Origin: JACQSR01 sp042577505
GTDB taxonomy: Archaea > Nanobdellota > Nanobdellia > Woesearchaeales > JACQSR01
DNA: 54,565 bases
Direction of reading: 5' to 3'
NCBI GenBank assembly: GCA_042577505.1
Contig: JBHPEA010000002.1
Coordinates: forward strand, 1-54,565
The translations under genes were made by a program, and so were the position numbers. Below, piece by piece: positions 7,662-16,110 of the stretch. The notes beneath the pieces are model-generated. The model ran no database searches, was not told where the DNA came from, and saw nothing but the letters and a program-made list of their open reading frames with translations. The first letter of the stretch is position 1; each line of letters opens with the position of its first letter.

Positions 7662-8084
7662 ATGAACCATGTTTTTCCCCTTATGGCACTACATAGACAT
7701 ATCTCATTAATTTACATCAAAAAGCCTGTCAGCCCTAATATAAACCACAAACTTCAATGGTTAGGTAGCTCACTTGGCTTATTCAACCTTAGAGATAGAG
7801 ATAAAAGTTGCTTTAGGATTTTCATCGAACTTATCAAAACATCCAAACATAATGAACCAATTTCAAGTGACGAGTTATCTTCTAGAGCCCATTTAACAAG
7901 GGGTACAGTTGTTCATCATCTCCATAAACTAATGGATTCCGGTATTGTAATTAAGGAGAGAAGAGGATACATATTAAGACAGGACGAACTAACTTCTATC
8001 GTTAATTTAATTGAAAAAGATTGTATAAAAATGTGTGAATCTCTAAAAGATGTTGCAAAAGAGATTGATGAAAGCTTATCGTAA
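7662..8084 (+). CDS. Winged-helix transcriptional regulator, candidate chaperone operon repressor
   Basis: A 140-residue DNA-binding protein. The region from about residue 65 to 107 is a winged helix: ISSDELSSRAHLTRGTVVHHL as helix-turn-helix, then KLMDSGIVIKERRGYILR as the wing. An amphipathic C-terminal helix after residue 110 probably dimerises. The N-terminal 45 residues are not recognised. It is transcribed divergently from grpE across an 80-base region holding a palindrome and a shared TATA box. By analogy with archaeal heat-shock repressors (Phr, HSR1), it may repress the grpE-dnaK-dnaJ operon and itself. The target is inferred from position; the DNA-binding fold is clear. Confidence 0.8.
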   Translation: MNHVFPLMALHRHISLIYIKKPVSPNINHKLQWLGSSLGLFNLRDRDKSCFRIFIELIKTSKHNEPISSDELSSRAHLTRGTVVHHLHKLMDSGIVIKERRGYILRQDELTSIVNLIEKDCIKMCESLKDVAKEIDESLS

Positions 8085-8085
8085 T

Positions 8086-8096
8086 CTATATAAAGG
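8086..8096 (+). promoter_or_regulatory. TATA-like box for the SpoIIM-like gene
   Basis: CTATATAAAGG is centred 27 bases before ATG 8117, indicating a leaderless transcript. A GGAG at 8095-8098 points to another ATG (8106), but that one opens a different frame that soon stops. Confidence 0.5.
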
Positions 8097-8116
8097 AGTA
8101 ACTTGATGAAAGATCT

Positions 8117-8980
8117 ATGGTCTTCGAATTCCTTATTAGTCCTTCCAAAGCAGAGCGTCATCCTTGGGAGATGTTAGTTATTGGAGCTGTTTACGCAACT
8201 CTAGGATTATTTTTAGCTTACTGGATCTTCAGGGATTATTCCTCAATGGTTATGGTCTTTCTGATGGTTCTCGCATCCATCCAAATCATACATAGCGCCA
8301 TTGCAAAAGAAGAAGCAAAGGATATGAAGTTCAAAGATAAAAAACTCCTACTTAAATCTCATACAAAAACCTTGCTTTATTTTATGTTCCTCTTTTTAGG
8401 ATTCACATTCGCTCTTGCTTTTTGGAATATTGTACTTCCTGATCCAATGTCTGATACTTTATTTCAGGTCCAGAATGAAGCGATAAATATTGTCAACCAA
8501 AAATTCGTTGGAAATGTGGTCACTGGAAACGAACTTGCTGATATTTCTGTCACAGGGAATGCTATTTCCTCTGAAAAATTCTTAGGTATTATATTCTTCA
8601 ATAACTTAAAAGTGCTTTTCTTTGCATTACTTTTTTCATTCTTCTACGGTGCAGGTGCCATTTTCATTTTAGCATGGAACGCCTCAGTAATTGGTGCAGC
8701 TATGGGTAATTTAATTACTGCATTAATATCTGGTGGAGTATTTACTGCAATATTCTCGAGTTTTTTTAGATATTTTACGCATGGGATTTTCGAAATAGCG
8801 GCATACTTCACAGCTGCTCTCGCTGGAGGAATTATATCAATAGCAATAATAAGACATGATTATAAAAGTAAACGATTCAAAGAAGTTTTAGTAGATTCAC
8901 TAGACCTTACAATACTATCGCTACTTCTATTATTGATTGGTGCACTTGTAGAAGTTTATATTACTCCTTTACTATTTTGA
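8117..8980 (+). CDS. SpoIIM-like (DUF95) multi-pass membrane protein
   Basis: An integral membrane protein of 287 residues with about six hydrophobic segments (residues 18-58, 82-110, 155-180, 185-215, 225-250, 262-285). The N-terminal region with PSKAERHPWEM and the conserved core FFNNLKVLFFALLFSFFYG...LAWNASVIGAAMG match the stage II sporulation protein M family. Archaeal members are common and their function is unknown; they are not tied to sporulation. The ATG at 8117 sits 27 bases after a TATA-like box. The 3' end overlaps the rpl15e stop on the other strand by 9 bases. Confidence 0.82.
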   Translation: MVFEFLISPSKAERHPWEMLVIGAVYATLGLFLAYWIFRDYSSMVMVFLMVLASIQIIHSAIAKEEAKDMKFKDKKLLLKSHTKTLLYFMFLFLGFTFALAFWNIVLPDPMSDTLFQVQNEAINIVNQKFVGNVVTGNELADISVTGNAISSEKFLGIIFFNNLKVLFFALLFSFFYGAGAIFILAWNASVIGAAMGNLITALISGGVFTAIFSSFFRYFTHGIFEIAAYFTAALAGGIISIAIIRHDYKSKRFKEVLVDSLDLTILSLLLLLIGALVEVYITPLLF

Positions 8981-9454
8981 GACTAATCCTCTTTGTGCCC
9001 TTCCTTTCTGAACAGCAACTCTCCTTAGAATGTAATCTCTCTTAATAACAGGATGCTCCCTATCTAAAAGGATAACTTCATACCAAGCATACTTTCCGTC
9101 CTTTAAGACAAAATAGCTATTTAGAACCTCACAATTGGGATATTTCCTAGAAACCCTTTCAGTTGCAACCATCTTTAAGTTCTTTGAAACAATTTTTTTC
9201 CTTCCAAATCTCTTTGGCCTTCTTCCATGCTTAATTTTCTCTTTTTGTCTTCCACCACGAGCAACCCTTTGCCTTACTAAAATTATTCCGGCCTTAGCCC
9301 TATAACCTAGTGACCTTGCTCTATCAAGTCTAGTAGGCCTTTTTATCCTTACTGTAGAAGCTCCTTTTCTCCATTCAATAAGTCTACTTTTTATTAACTC
9401 AGAACTCTGTTCAGGTGATTTCCAAATATCTCTTATATATTTATACAATGCCAT
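8972..9454 (-). CDS. rpl15e: Ribosomal protein L15e (short C-terminus)
   Basis: Large-subunit ribosomal protein found in archaea and eukaryotes. Conserved stretches include the N-terminal YKYIRDIWKSP, then RIKRPTRLDRARSLGYRAKAG, RRPKRFGRKK and the CEVLNSYFVLKDGKYAWYEVILLD block. At 160 residues it lacks roughly 25-30 C-terminal residues seen in most archaeal L15e proteins, ending at RAQRGLVSK just where the basic rRNA-binding tail normally begins. A good ribosome binding site (TGGAGGC) lies 6 bases before ATG 9454. It is convergent with the SpoIIM-like gene and divergent from the isomerase gene. Confidence 0.95.
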   Translation of the reverse strand: MALYKYIRDIWKSPEQSSELIKSRLIEWRKGASTVRIKRPTRLDRARSLGYRAKAGIILVRQRVARGGRQKEKIKHGRRPKRFGRKKIVSKNLKMVATERVSRKYPNCEVLNSYFVLKDGKYAWYEVILLDREHPVIKRDYILRRVAVQKGRAQRGLVSK

Positions 9455-9557
9455 TTTAAGCCTCCATTTTACAATTTACTCTTCAGGTAAGCTACTACCC
9501 ACATCGAGTTAATCTATGGAGAAATCTGTCCTTTTTTAAATGTTATGAATCGAAAAG

Positions 9558-9565
9558 TATTTATT
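9558..9565 (+). promoter_or_regulatory. TATA-like box for the PGI/PMI gene
   Basis: TATTTATT lies about 26 bases before ATG 9588 with no ribosome binding site between them, as expected for a leaderless archaeal transcript. A second AT-rich element at 9533-9543 suits the divergent rpl15e gene. Confidence 0.45.
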
Positions 9566-9587
9566 TCAGCTTCCGAATCATATTTAT

Positions 9588-10562
9588 ATGGTTACTGATA
9601 AATCTAATATGGTTGCACTTCTCGATAGTTTCCCAAAACAAATTAACGAATCTCTTACATTACCCCAAGGTATCACCGGAAGAAGAGATATCAACAGAAT
9701 TGTAGTTGGGGGTATGGGTGGCTCTGCTGTTAGTGGTGATATTCTAAAAATCTTTATGGAAAAATCAAACCTTCCAGTAATTGTTGTTAGAGATTATGAC
9801 TTACCCTCCATTGTAGATGAAAACTCATTAGTCTTCTTAATATCCTATTCAGGAAACACTGAGGAAACACTATCCCTACTTGAACAAGCAAAAAAAAGGA
9901 ACTGTTCCATAATTGGAATCACCTCTGGAGGAAAATTAGCCGAACAAGTTGATAAAGTTATCAAAATTCCTTCTGGTTTACCTCCAAGATATGCCCTAGG
10001 ATATCTTTTCTTTACCCTTATTGGAGTTTTATCCAATTCTGATCTTATCACAATTAGAAATGAAGAAATCAATGAACTATTATCAATTTTAGCCTCTAAG
10101 AGAGAAAGTTTCAAAGAAAAAGCTAAAGAATTGGCATCAAAACTAGACGGAAAACTCCCAATTATCTATTCCTCTCCTCGTTTTGAACCAATCGCTTACA
10201 GATTCAAAACCCAGATTAACGAGAATAGTAAATCACCTGCTTATAATAACACAATCCCAGAACTTAATCACAATGAAATTGTTGGATATCAAACTATGGA
10301 TAGAAGACAATACCTTACAATCTTCATTGAAGACTCAGAGGACCATGAAAGAATTAAAAAAAGAATCAAAATCTCGAAGGATATTATGAAAAGAACTGTA
10401 GATATCGTATCAATTAAAACTGTCGGGACATCTTTATTCTCAAGAGTATTTGCAACAATATACTTCTTAGATTATGTCTCATATTTCTTAGCTTTAAGAA
10501 AAAGAACAGATCCCTATCCAGTTGAAATGATAGATGAATTAAAGGAAAGAATGAGTAAATAA
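9588..10562 (+). CDS. Bifunctional phosphoglucose/phosphomannose isomerase
   Basis: Interconverts glucose-6-phosphate, fructose-6-phosphate and mannose-6-phosphate, feeding glycolysis/gluconeogenesis and nucleotide-sugar synthesis. The 324-residue length fits the archaeal bifunctional family. Two SIS domains are seen. The sugar-phosphate loops are VVGGMGGSAVSGD (about residues 37-49) and ISYSGNTEET (about 85-94). The family threonine/proline loop appears as PSGLPPRYALGY, and LNHNEIVGY carries the catalytic Glu/His region. Supply of fructose- and mannose-6-phosphate suits the sugar clusters further along. It abuts the stop of a small convergent gene. Confidence 0.93.
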   Translation: MVTDKSNMVALLDSFPKQINESLTLPQGITGRRDINRIVVGGMGGSAVSGDILKIFMEKSNLPVIVVRDYDLPSIVDENSLVFLISYSGNTEETLSLLEQAKKRNCSIIGITSGGKLAEQVDKVIKIPSGLPPRYALGYLFFTLIGVLSNSDLITIRNEEINELLSILASKRESFKEKAKELASKLDGKLPIIYSSPRFEPIAYRFKTQINENSKSPAYNNTIPELNHNEIVGYQTMDRRQYLTIFIEDSEDHERIKKRIKISKDIMKRTVDIVSIKTVGTSLFSRVFATIYFLDYVSYFLALRKRTDPYPVEMIDELKERMSK

Positions 10563-10931
10563 CTATCTTTTTTTGGCTTTCCTGCCTTTAACCGGCTTCC
10601 TAACACTAACTTTTCTTTTAGATCTCTTTGTAATAGCCTCAGATGATGCCTTAATTCTTCTCACTTTCGCCTGCATCTCTTTCTCAATTCCTTCTTCCTT
10701 TCTAAGAGACCAAAAAATATAGAACAACAAAGCACCATATATTAATATGAATATAAACAAGACAGTAACTAAAGCATTAAACCTTCCAGGAGATAACTGA
10801 AGATTTTGTTGGGCTGAATTAGTATCTATAACCAAACCCACAAACCAAATAAAAGCAGCTGCAAATGGTAAACTTAATACTATCTCTTTTGTTGAGATTT
10901 TCCTCTTTTTATGTTCCTCTTTTTTCATCAT
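10563..10931 (-). CDS. Small two-helix membrane protein
   Basis: A 122-residue protein of unknown function. A basic N-terminus (KKEEHKKRK) precedes a first membrane helix (about residues 17-36). A short outside loop (NSAQQNLQLSPGRF) follows, then a second helix (about 50-72). The long C-terminal tail is very basic, ending in KRSKRKVSVRKPVKGRKAKKR-type sequence, and probably faces the cytoplasm, where it could touch nucleic acid. Both termini are predicted inside. The start may be the first or second of two adjacent ATGs. A TATA-like TTTAAATA at 10951-10958 suggests a leaderless transcript divergent from rad50. Confidence 0.65.
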   Translation of the reverse strand: MMKKEEHKKRKISTKEIVLSLPFAAAFIWFVGLVIDTNSAQQNLQLSPGRFNALVTVLFIFILIYGALLFYIFWSLRKEEGIEKEMQAKVRRIKASSEAITKRSKRKVSVRKPVKGRKAKKR

Positions 10932-11005
10932 AAACCAATCCTAAACATAACAGATATTTAAAGTTTATGGATACGCTTAAATACATAAAAAACAACCCAG
11001 GGTAT

Positions 11006-13060
11006 ATGCAATTAAGGTCAATTAAGATTAAGAATATCAGATCATACTCAAACCAAGATATAAATTTTCCTTTAGGATCGACACTTCTCTCTGGTGACAT
11101 TGGATCTGGAAAGTCATCAATTCTCCATGCAATTGAATTTGCCATCTTCGGAATAAAAAGGGGGGATTTATCTGGTAGTATGTTACTAGCGCATGGGAAA
11201 AAAGAAGGTTTTGTTGAACTCACAATCAAAGTTGACAATAAAGATATTATTATCAAACGAACTTTAAAAAGATCCAAAGATGATGTGAAGCAAGACTCAG
11301 GATACATCATTATAAACGGACAAAAAAAAGAATGCAGTCCTGTAGAATTAAAAGCTGAAATCTTAACTTTATTAGGTTACCCAAAAGATATAATCTCAAA
11401 ACCAAAAGATTATCTTTTTCGATATACTGTATACACGCCTCAAGAAGAAATGAAATCAATTCTCACTGAGAGCAAGGAAGTTAGATTGGATACCCTTAGA
11501 AGGGTTTTCAACATTGATAAATATAAAAACATAGCTACAAATGCTTCCATTTTAATTCGAGACTTAAAAGAAAGAAAAAAGATAATCGAAACCAAGGTCT
11601 CAAATTATTCTGAAATACTAGAAAGAAAACAAAAACTTGAACTGGATTTAGAATCTTCAAAAAAATTACTTGAAAAGATAATACCAAAAAAAGAACTAAT
11701 AACCACTGAATTAAAAGGCAAACGTGAGCAGATAACAAACCTAGAGAAGGATATTAAATTTTTAATAAAAACAAAACAAGAATTCGCTACCCTTGAAGTT
11801 GAACTTAGCAACCTTATCAAATTAAAAAGACGTGGTCTAGAAGACCTCACAGCCATAGAGAAAGAGTTATCCCAAATAAAAACGGAAACGATTGAACCCA
11901 CTAAAATAAATGTCCATGAAGAAAGAAGAATTAAAGAAGGTATTGTTAATGAACTTGACAATAAAACAAAAGACATTGTTGCGTCAATTGGTCAAATCAG
12001 GGCTACTATTTCACTTTCAGAAACAACCAAAAAGAAAATCCAAGAGTTAAATAATTGCCCGGTATGTCTTCAAAATGTAAATCCAGACCATAAAAAATCG
12101 ATTATTAACAGAGAAGATTCAAAAATAAAAGATATTAATGAAATTCTTCAGGAAAATGAGAAAAAACTAAAGGATTTTGAGACTCAATTCATCAGGGAAA
12201 AGAAAAACCTTGATGAAATCAGAAAAATGGAGGCAGAACTTGCTGTTATAGAATCAAAACAAAGAACAATAAAAAATCTTGAAGAGAGATCTAATAAACT
12301 CAAAGAAGAACAGACAACTATTAAAACTAAAGTAGGAGAAATAAATACAAAGAAATCCCTATTAAATTCTGAAATTGAAAAGTTCTCAAATTTAGAAGAG
12401 GTATTCTCCAACACAAAAAAAGAAGTGGAAAAGTTACTTGATAAGGAACATGCTCTCGATTTGGAAATCGTATCCCATAATAAAAACATTGACGTAATTA
12501 ATTCTGAAAAATCTTCAATTGAAAAAGAAATTGAAATTAAAAAGAAATTGAAAGAAGACCTAATGAGATTGTCTCAAATCCAAACATGGATTGATGATTT
12601 CTTTATCAACCTAGTAAAGAACATTGAGAAACATGTTATGGTAAAAATTAATTTAGATTTTAATGAACTTGTCCAACGTTGGTTTTCGCTACTCATTGAA
12701 GATGAGACCATCACAATTAGACTTGATGATGAATTCACACCAGTTATCGAACAAAATGGATATGAAACCTCATTAGAATCCTTATCAGGAGGGGAAAAAA
12801 CATCTGTTGCTTTATCATATCGTCTCGCATTAAATAAAGTCATTAACGATTTGGTATCCACAATAAAAACAAAGGATATAATCATTCTTGACGAACCTAC
12901 TGATGGATTCTCAACCGAGCAATTAGATAAGGTTCGTGAAGTCCTAAATGAGTTAAATATGAACCAAATCATCATAGTCAGTCATGAGTCCAAAGTTGAA
13001 TCTTTCGTCGATAATGTTCTCAGAATATCAAAAGACTCTATTGGGAGCTCTATAGGCTAA
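11006..13060 (+). CDS. rad50: Rad50-like SMC-type repair ATPase
   Basis: DNA double-strand-break repair ATPase that normally works with Mre11 nuclease. The layout is complete: Walker A GDIGSGKS (residues 30-37), a long coiled coil, zinc hook CPVC (351-354) almost exactly central, a second coiled coil, ABC signature LSGGEKTS and Walker B DIIILDEPTDGF. I chose ATG 11006 (684 residues), which begins MQLRSIKIKNIRSY. An ATG at 10967 would add 13 residues unlike the family, and a TATA-like CTTAAATA lies 21-28 bases before 11006. Coiled coils are short compared with most archaeal Rad50 (about 850-880). No mre11 gene lies in the window, so the partner is elsewhere or absent. Confidence 0.88.
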   Translation: MQLRSIKIKNIRSYSNQDINFPLGSTLLSGDIGSGKSSILHAIEFAIFGIKRGDLSGSMLLAHGKKEGFVELTIKVDNKDIIIKRTLKRSKDDVKQDSGYIIINGQKKECSPVELKAEILTLLGYPKDIISKPKDYLFRYTVYTPQEEMKSILTESKEVRLDTLRRVFNIDKYKNIATNASILIRDLKERKKIIETKVSNYSEILERKQKLELDLESSKKLLEKIIPKKELITTELKGKREQITNLEKDIKFLIKTKQEFATLEVELSNLIKLKRRGLEDLTAIEKELSQIKTETIEPTKINVHEERRIKEGIVNELDNKTKDIVASIGQIRATISLSETTKKKIQELNNCPVCLQNVNPDHKKSIINREDSKIKDINEILQENEKKLKDFETQFIREKKNLDEIRKMEAELAVIESKQRTIKNLEERSNKLKEEQTTIKTKVGEINTKKSLLNSEIEKFSNLEEVFSNTKKEVEKLLDKEHALDLEIVSHNKNIDVINSEKSSIEKEIEIKKKLKEDLMRLSQIQTWIDDFFINLVKNIEKHVMVKINLDFNELVQRWFSLLIEDETITIRLDDEFTPVIEQNGYETSLESLSGGEKTSVALSYRLALNKVINDLVSTIKTKDIIILDEPTDGFSTEQLDKVREVLNELNMNQIIIVSHESKVESFVDNVLRISKDSIGSSIG

Positions 13061-13076
13061 ATATTAGTGACAACAT

Positions 13077-13086
13077 TTATAAATAA
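13077..13086 (+). promoter_or_regulatory. TATA-like box of the ATP synthase operon
   Basis: TTTATAAATA sits about 70 bases before the first ATP synthase ATG. It predicts a 5' leader of some 45-50 bases ending in GGGGGAAAGGT just before the start codon. It overlaps the intergenic gap after rad50. Confidence 0.5.
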
Positions 13087-13153
13087 CCTCTTTTCCCACC
13101 ATATTAGTTCGAAGCATACTCAGCATTCAAAAAAAAGGGGGAAAGGTAATAAG

Positions 13154-13471
13154 ATGGATACTGAACTTATTGAAGAAATAAAAAAAGCCGAAGATCAAGG
13201 CGAAAAAATCATTGAGAAAGCTAATAAAGAAGCTGATGGAATTCTTACAAAAGCTAGAAAAGATGCTGCTGACCTTTCTGACAAAACAAAGGTAGATATA
13301 AAGGCAGAAGGTGAAGATATATCTAAAAAAAGCCGTGAAAAGACAGATAAGCAAAAGAACAGCCTATCTCAAAAATCCGAGAAAGATATTGACAAATTAA
13401 AAGAAAAAGCGGCTTCTAATGCTGATAAAACCATAGAGTTTATTCTGCAGAAATTTAAAGATGCAATATGA
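13154..13471 (+). CDS. ahaH: A-type ATP synthase subunit H
   Basis: Peripheral-stalk subunit that pairs with subunit E to hold the catalytic head still against rotation. The 105 residues are almost entirely one charged, alanine- and lysine-rich coiled coil (IEKANKEADGILTKARKDA), as in known AhaH/V-type G-like subunits. I chose ATG 13154 because it follows a purine-rich ribosome binding site. A longer reading from 13067 would encode the promoter region. It is the first gene of the operon and overlaps subunit I by 4 bases (ATGA). Confidence 0.82.
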   Translation: MDTELIEEIKKAEDQGEKIIEKANKEADGILTKARKDAADLSDKTKVDIKAEGEDISKKSREKTDKQKNSLSQKSEKDIDKLKEKAASNADKTIEFILQKFKDAI

Positions 13472-15327
13472 TAACACCAGAACCAATGAGTAAAATTGTA
13501 GTGATGACTACAAAACAATTAATGCCCAAGGTCATTGATAAACTCTATAACCTGAACGTTTTACACATATCAGAACATTCTAAAACAGAAGAGTTAGACA
13601 TTGGTTCACCTCAAGAAGAATCCGAGAAAGTTGCTTCTTTAATTGTTAAAATTAGAGCTGTGAAAAACCTATTAAAAATTAATGGTATAAAAACTGACGA
13701 AACCAAAGTAATGAAAAATTATAACAAAATATCAAAGCTAGTAGATGATTTAAATCAACATGTAATCGAGAAGAACGTAGAGATAAAAGATTCTAACGAT
13801 CAAATTTCCAAACTGATAATTGAAAAAGAAAAGTTACAAATTCTCCAATCATTAAAACTTCCAACAAGTATTATCAAGGATTTCAAGAAGATTGGTTATA
13901 TTATTGGAAAGGCAAAATCGGTTAATATTCCTTCCTCATTACCCCATGAAATTTCAATAAAAGAAGGTAAAGGTAAAACGATTTTCGGGGTATTCTTCAA
14001 AAAAGAAGATGAAAATAAAATCAGATCATCAATTACTGATCTAGAGGAAATAAAATCTTTTGAATATTGTAAATCTAACGTTGAGACTGAAATAAATAAA
14101 ATTGATAGGGGTATAAGAAAACTTGAAAAGGATAAGAACAGAGCAGTTAAAGACATTGAAGACATTAAGAAAAATTGGGACATTTTCTTGAAAACTAACG
14201 AAGAAGAACTTTCACAAAGAATAGAAAGACTTGAAGCTCCATTAAAATTCGCTTCAACTAAAAACTCATTAATTGCTACAGGATTTGTGCCAACATCGCG
14301 GTTTGATTATGTTGAGAAAGAACTTAGTAGACAGGTTAAGGGTAAGTTATATGTAGAAAAGGTTAGAGTCAAGAAAGAAGATAAAATACCTGTGAAGTTA
14401 AGAAACTCAAAATTGATGAAACCTTTTGAATTCTTTTTAGATCTTTATTCTCTACCTTCATACAAAGAACTTGATCCTACATTCATGTTGTTCATAACAT
14501 TCCCACTATTCTTTGGAATCATGTTGGGAGATGTCGTTTATGGTATCTTACTATTAATCTTATTTACTTATCTTAAGAAGAAATTACCAAGTGCAAAGGG
14601 TTTATTGAATTCAATGTCCCAAGCAGCCATTTTCACGATCATATTTGGATTGATATATGGTGAATATCTTGGATTCGAAGAAATTGGACATTTCCATTTT
14701 CCACACCTATTAAGCCGTGTAACAGGCAACATATCTCTTGGAGGCAACGAAGTTCCAGCTGTATTGGCACTAGGTGTATTTATCGGATTCTTACATGTCA
14801 ATCTGGGTTACATATTAGGTTTCATTAACGAATATAAAAGTCATGGATTGAAAAAAGCAATTTATGCTAAACTAAGTTGGCTTACCTTCCAAGGTGGTAT
14901 TGCACTACTAATCCTCTCATTAATGGATGTTGTTTCATTCCACTGGGGAATTGGAGCAGCAGTCATGGCAGCTTCAGTAGTAATGTTATACAAAGGGGAA
15001 GGAGTACAAGGACCAATAGAACTCCCAACAATGTTTAGTAATATGTTATCTTATTCACGTCTTGGTGCTGTCGGACTTGCATCAGTTTATCTTGCATTAG
15101 TTGTTAACGAACACTTTGTAATGCCTATGTTACATAAAGGAGGCATTTTCATTGTCCTAGGAATCCTGGTAGGAATAATTGGCCACGCAATAAACATTGC
15201 GTTGGGCATTATAGGACCATTCTTACACTCAGTAAGGTTGCATTACGTGGAATTTTTCTCAAAGTTTTTCCACGGGTCAGGATTACAATACGCCCCTTTC
15301 GGGGATAAGAAAATACAGGAGGGATAA
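13468..15327 (+). CDS. atpI: A-type ATP synthase subunit I (a-subunit)
   Basis: Membrane stator subunit that forms the ion half-channels against the rotor ring. The first 330 residues are soluble with long helices. The C-terminal half has about seven to eight membrane segments, starting with DPTFMLFITFPLFFGIMLGD. The essential channel arginine is probably the one in SVRLHYVEFFSKFFHGSG near residue 595. The length, 619 residues, is normal for the family. The gene overlaps subunit H by 4 bases (ATGA), which supports the start. Confidence 0.95.
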   Translation: MITPEPMSKIVVMTTKQLMPKVIDKLYNLNVLHISEHSKTEELDIGSPQEESEKVASLIVKIRAVKNLLKINGIKTDETKVMKNYNKISKLVDDLNQHVIEKNVEIKDSNDQISKLIIEKEKLQILQSLKLPTSIIKDFKKIGYIIGKAKSVNIPSSLPHEISIKEGKGKTIFGVFFKKEDENKIRSSITDLEEIKSFEYCKSNVETEINKIDRGIRKLEKDKNRAVKDIEDIKKNWDIFLKTNEEELSQRIERLEAPLKFASTKNSLIATGFVPTSRFDYVEKELSRQVKGKLYVEKVRVKKEDKIPVKLRNSKLMKPFEFFLDLYSLPSYKELDPTFMLFITFPLFFGIMLGDVVYGILLLILFTYLKKKLPSAKGLLNSMSQAAIFTIIFGLIYGEYLGFEEIGHFHFPHLLSRVTGNISLGGNEVPAVLALGVFIGFLHVNLGYILGFINEYKSHGLKKAIYAKLSWLTFQGGIALLILSLMDVVSFHWGIGAAVMAASVVMLYKGEGVQGPIELPTMFSNMLSYSRLGAVGLASVYLALVVNEHFVMPMLHKGGIFIVLGILVGIIGHAINIALGIIGPFLHSVRLHYVEFFSKFFHGSGLQYAPFGDKKIQEG

Positions 15328-15330
15328 AAA

Positions 15331-15561
15331 ATGGCAGACGCTGGATTAATTGCAATGGGCTCTGGTCTCGCTATTGGTTTAAGTGCAATAGCAGCTGCTT
15401 ACGCAGAAAAGGCAATTGGTGTCGCAGCTATAGGAGCGATGGCAGAAAAAGAAGAACTATTTGGAAAGGGTTTAATTTTAACCGTTATTCCAGAAACAAT
15501 AGTTATCTTCGGATTTGTTATATCGATCTTAATACTCGTCTTTTTAGGCGGCGGTGCGTAA
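15331..15561 (+). CDS. atpK: A-type ATP synthase subunit K (rotor ring proteolipid)
   Basis: Forms the membrane rotor ring. The 76-residue protein is a single helical hairpin. Helix 1 carries a GxGxAIGLSAIAAAYAE glycine/alanine pattern. Helix 2 has the ion-carrying Glu55 in VIPETIVIFGF. A second carboxylate, Glu26, sits in helix 1 where many relatives have Gln or Glu. Phe60 replaces the Tyr typical of strict sodium-binding rings, so proton coupling is a little more likely, but this cannot be settled from sequence. A strong ribosome binding site (AGGAGGGAT) precedes the ATG. Confidence 0.95.
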   Translation: MADAGLIAMGSGLAIGLSAIAAAYAEKAIGVAAIGAMAEKEELFGKGLILTVIPETIVIFGFVISILILVFLGGGA

Positions 15562-16110
15562 ATGGGTCTTGAAGAAGTTCGAGATGAATTTCTCGACGAA
15601 GCAAGTAGAGAAAAGGATGCCATTATTGAGAAGGCTAATGAAGAAGCCTCTCAAATAATGGATCAAGCAAAAAAACAAGAAGCTGAAAAAAAGGAACTAG
15701 ATATTGAAAACATCAAGAAATCTTCAGAAGAAAATGAAATGCGTGAAATAGCAGCAGCAAATCTTGAAGTAAAAAAGAACTTGCTTTCGGAGGAAAAACG
15801 ATTGATAAAAGATGTTTTGGATAAAACCAAAACACGCCTTTCAAATTTGAAGGCAAACGAGAGGGAAGAAATCGTTGAGAAACTTCTAAAGAAAGCAGAA
15901 GCTGAGCTAGAAATTGGCAAGATTCTCTGTAGAAAAGATGATGCTTCTTTTTTCAGTGGGAAATATGAAGTTGAAGAAACCAATATTATTGGTGGATTCA
16001 TCGCAGAGAATAAGGATGGCTCAATATCTATAGATTTAAGTTTTGACACATTGCTGAATGAATTGAGTGAAAAACATTCCCAGGAGATTTACAAGACATT
16101 ACTAAAATGA
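15562..16110 (+). CDS. atpE: A-type ATP synthase subunit E
   Basis: Peripheral-stalk subunit that binds the catalytic head through its C-terminal globular domain. Residues 1-100 form a charged coiled coil (EASREKDAIIEKANEEA) that would pair with subunit H. The C-terminal part shows the family segment NIIGGFIAENKDGSISIDLSF. Length of 182 residues is slightly below the usual 185-200. The ATG follows immediately after the subunit K stop, and the end overlaps subunit C by 4 bases. Confidence 0.92.
   Translation: MGLEEVRDEFLDEASREKDAIIEKANEEASQIMDQAKKQEAEKKELDIENIKKSSEENEMREIAAANLEVKKNLLSEEKRLIKDVLDKTKTRLSNLKANEREEIVEKLLKKAEAELEIGKILCRKDDASFFSGKYEVEETNIIGGFIAENKDGSISIDLSFDTLLNELSEKHSQEIYKTLLK

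Noticed and set aside
8106..8180. ATG at 8106 with well-spaced GGAG as start of a gene
   Set aside because: It opens a different frame that stops after about 23 codons. The SpoIIM-like frame starts at 8117, which has a TATA-like box at leaderless distance.
10909..11310. Minus-strand 133-codon frame over the rad50 start
   Set aside because: It runs antisense through the Rad50 Walker A region and shows no family features.
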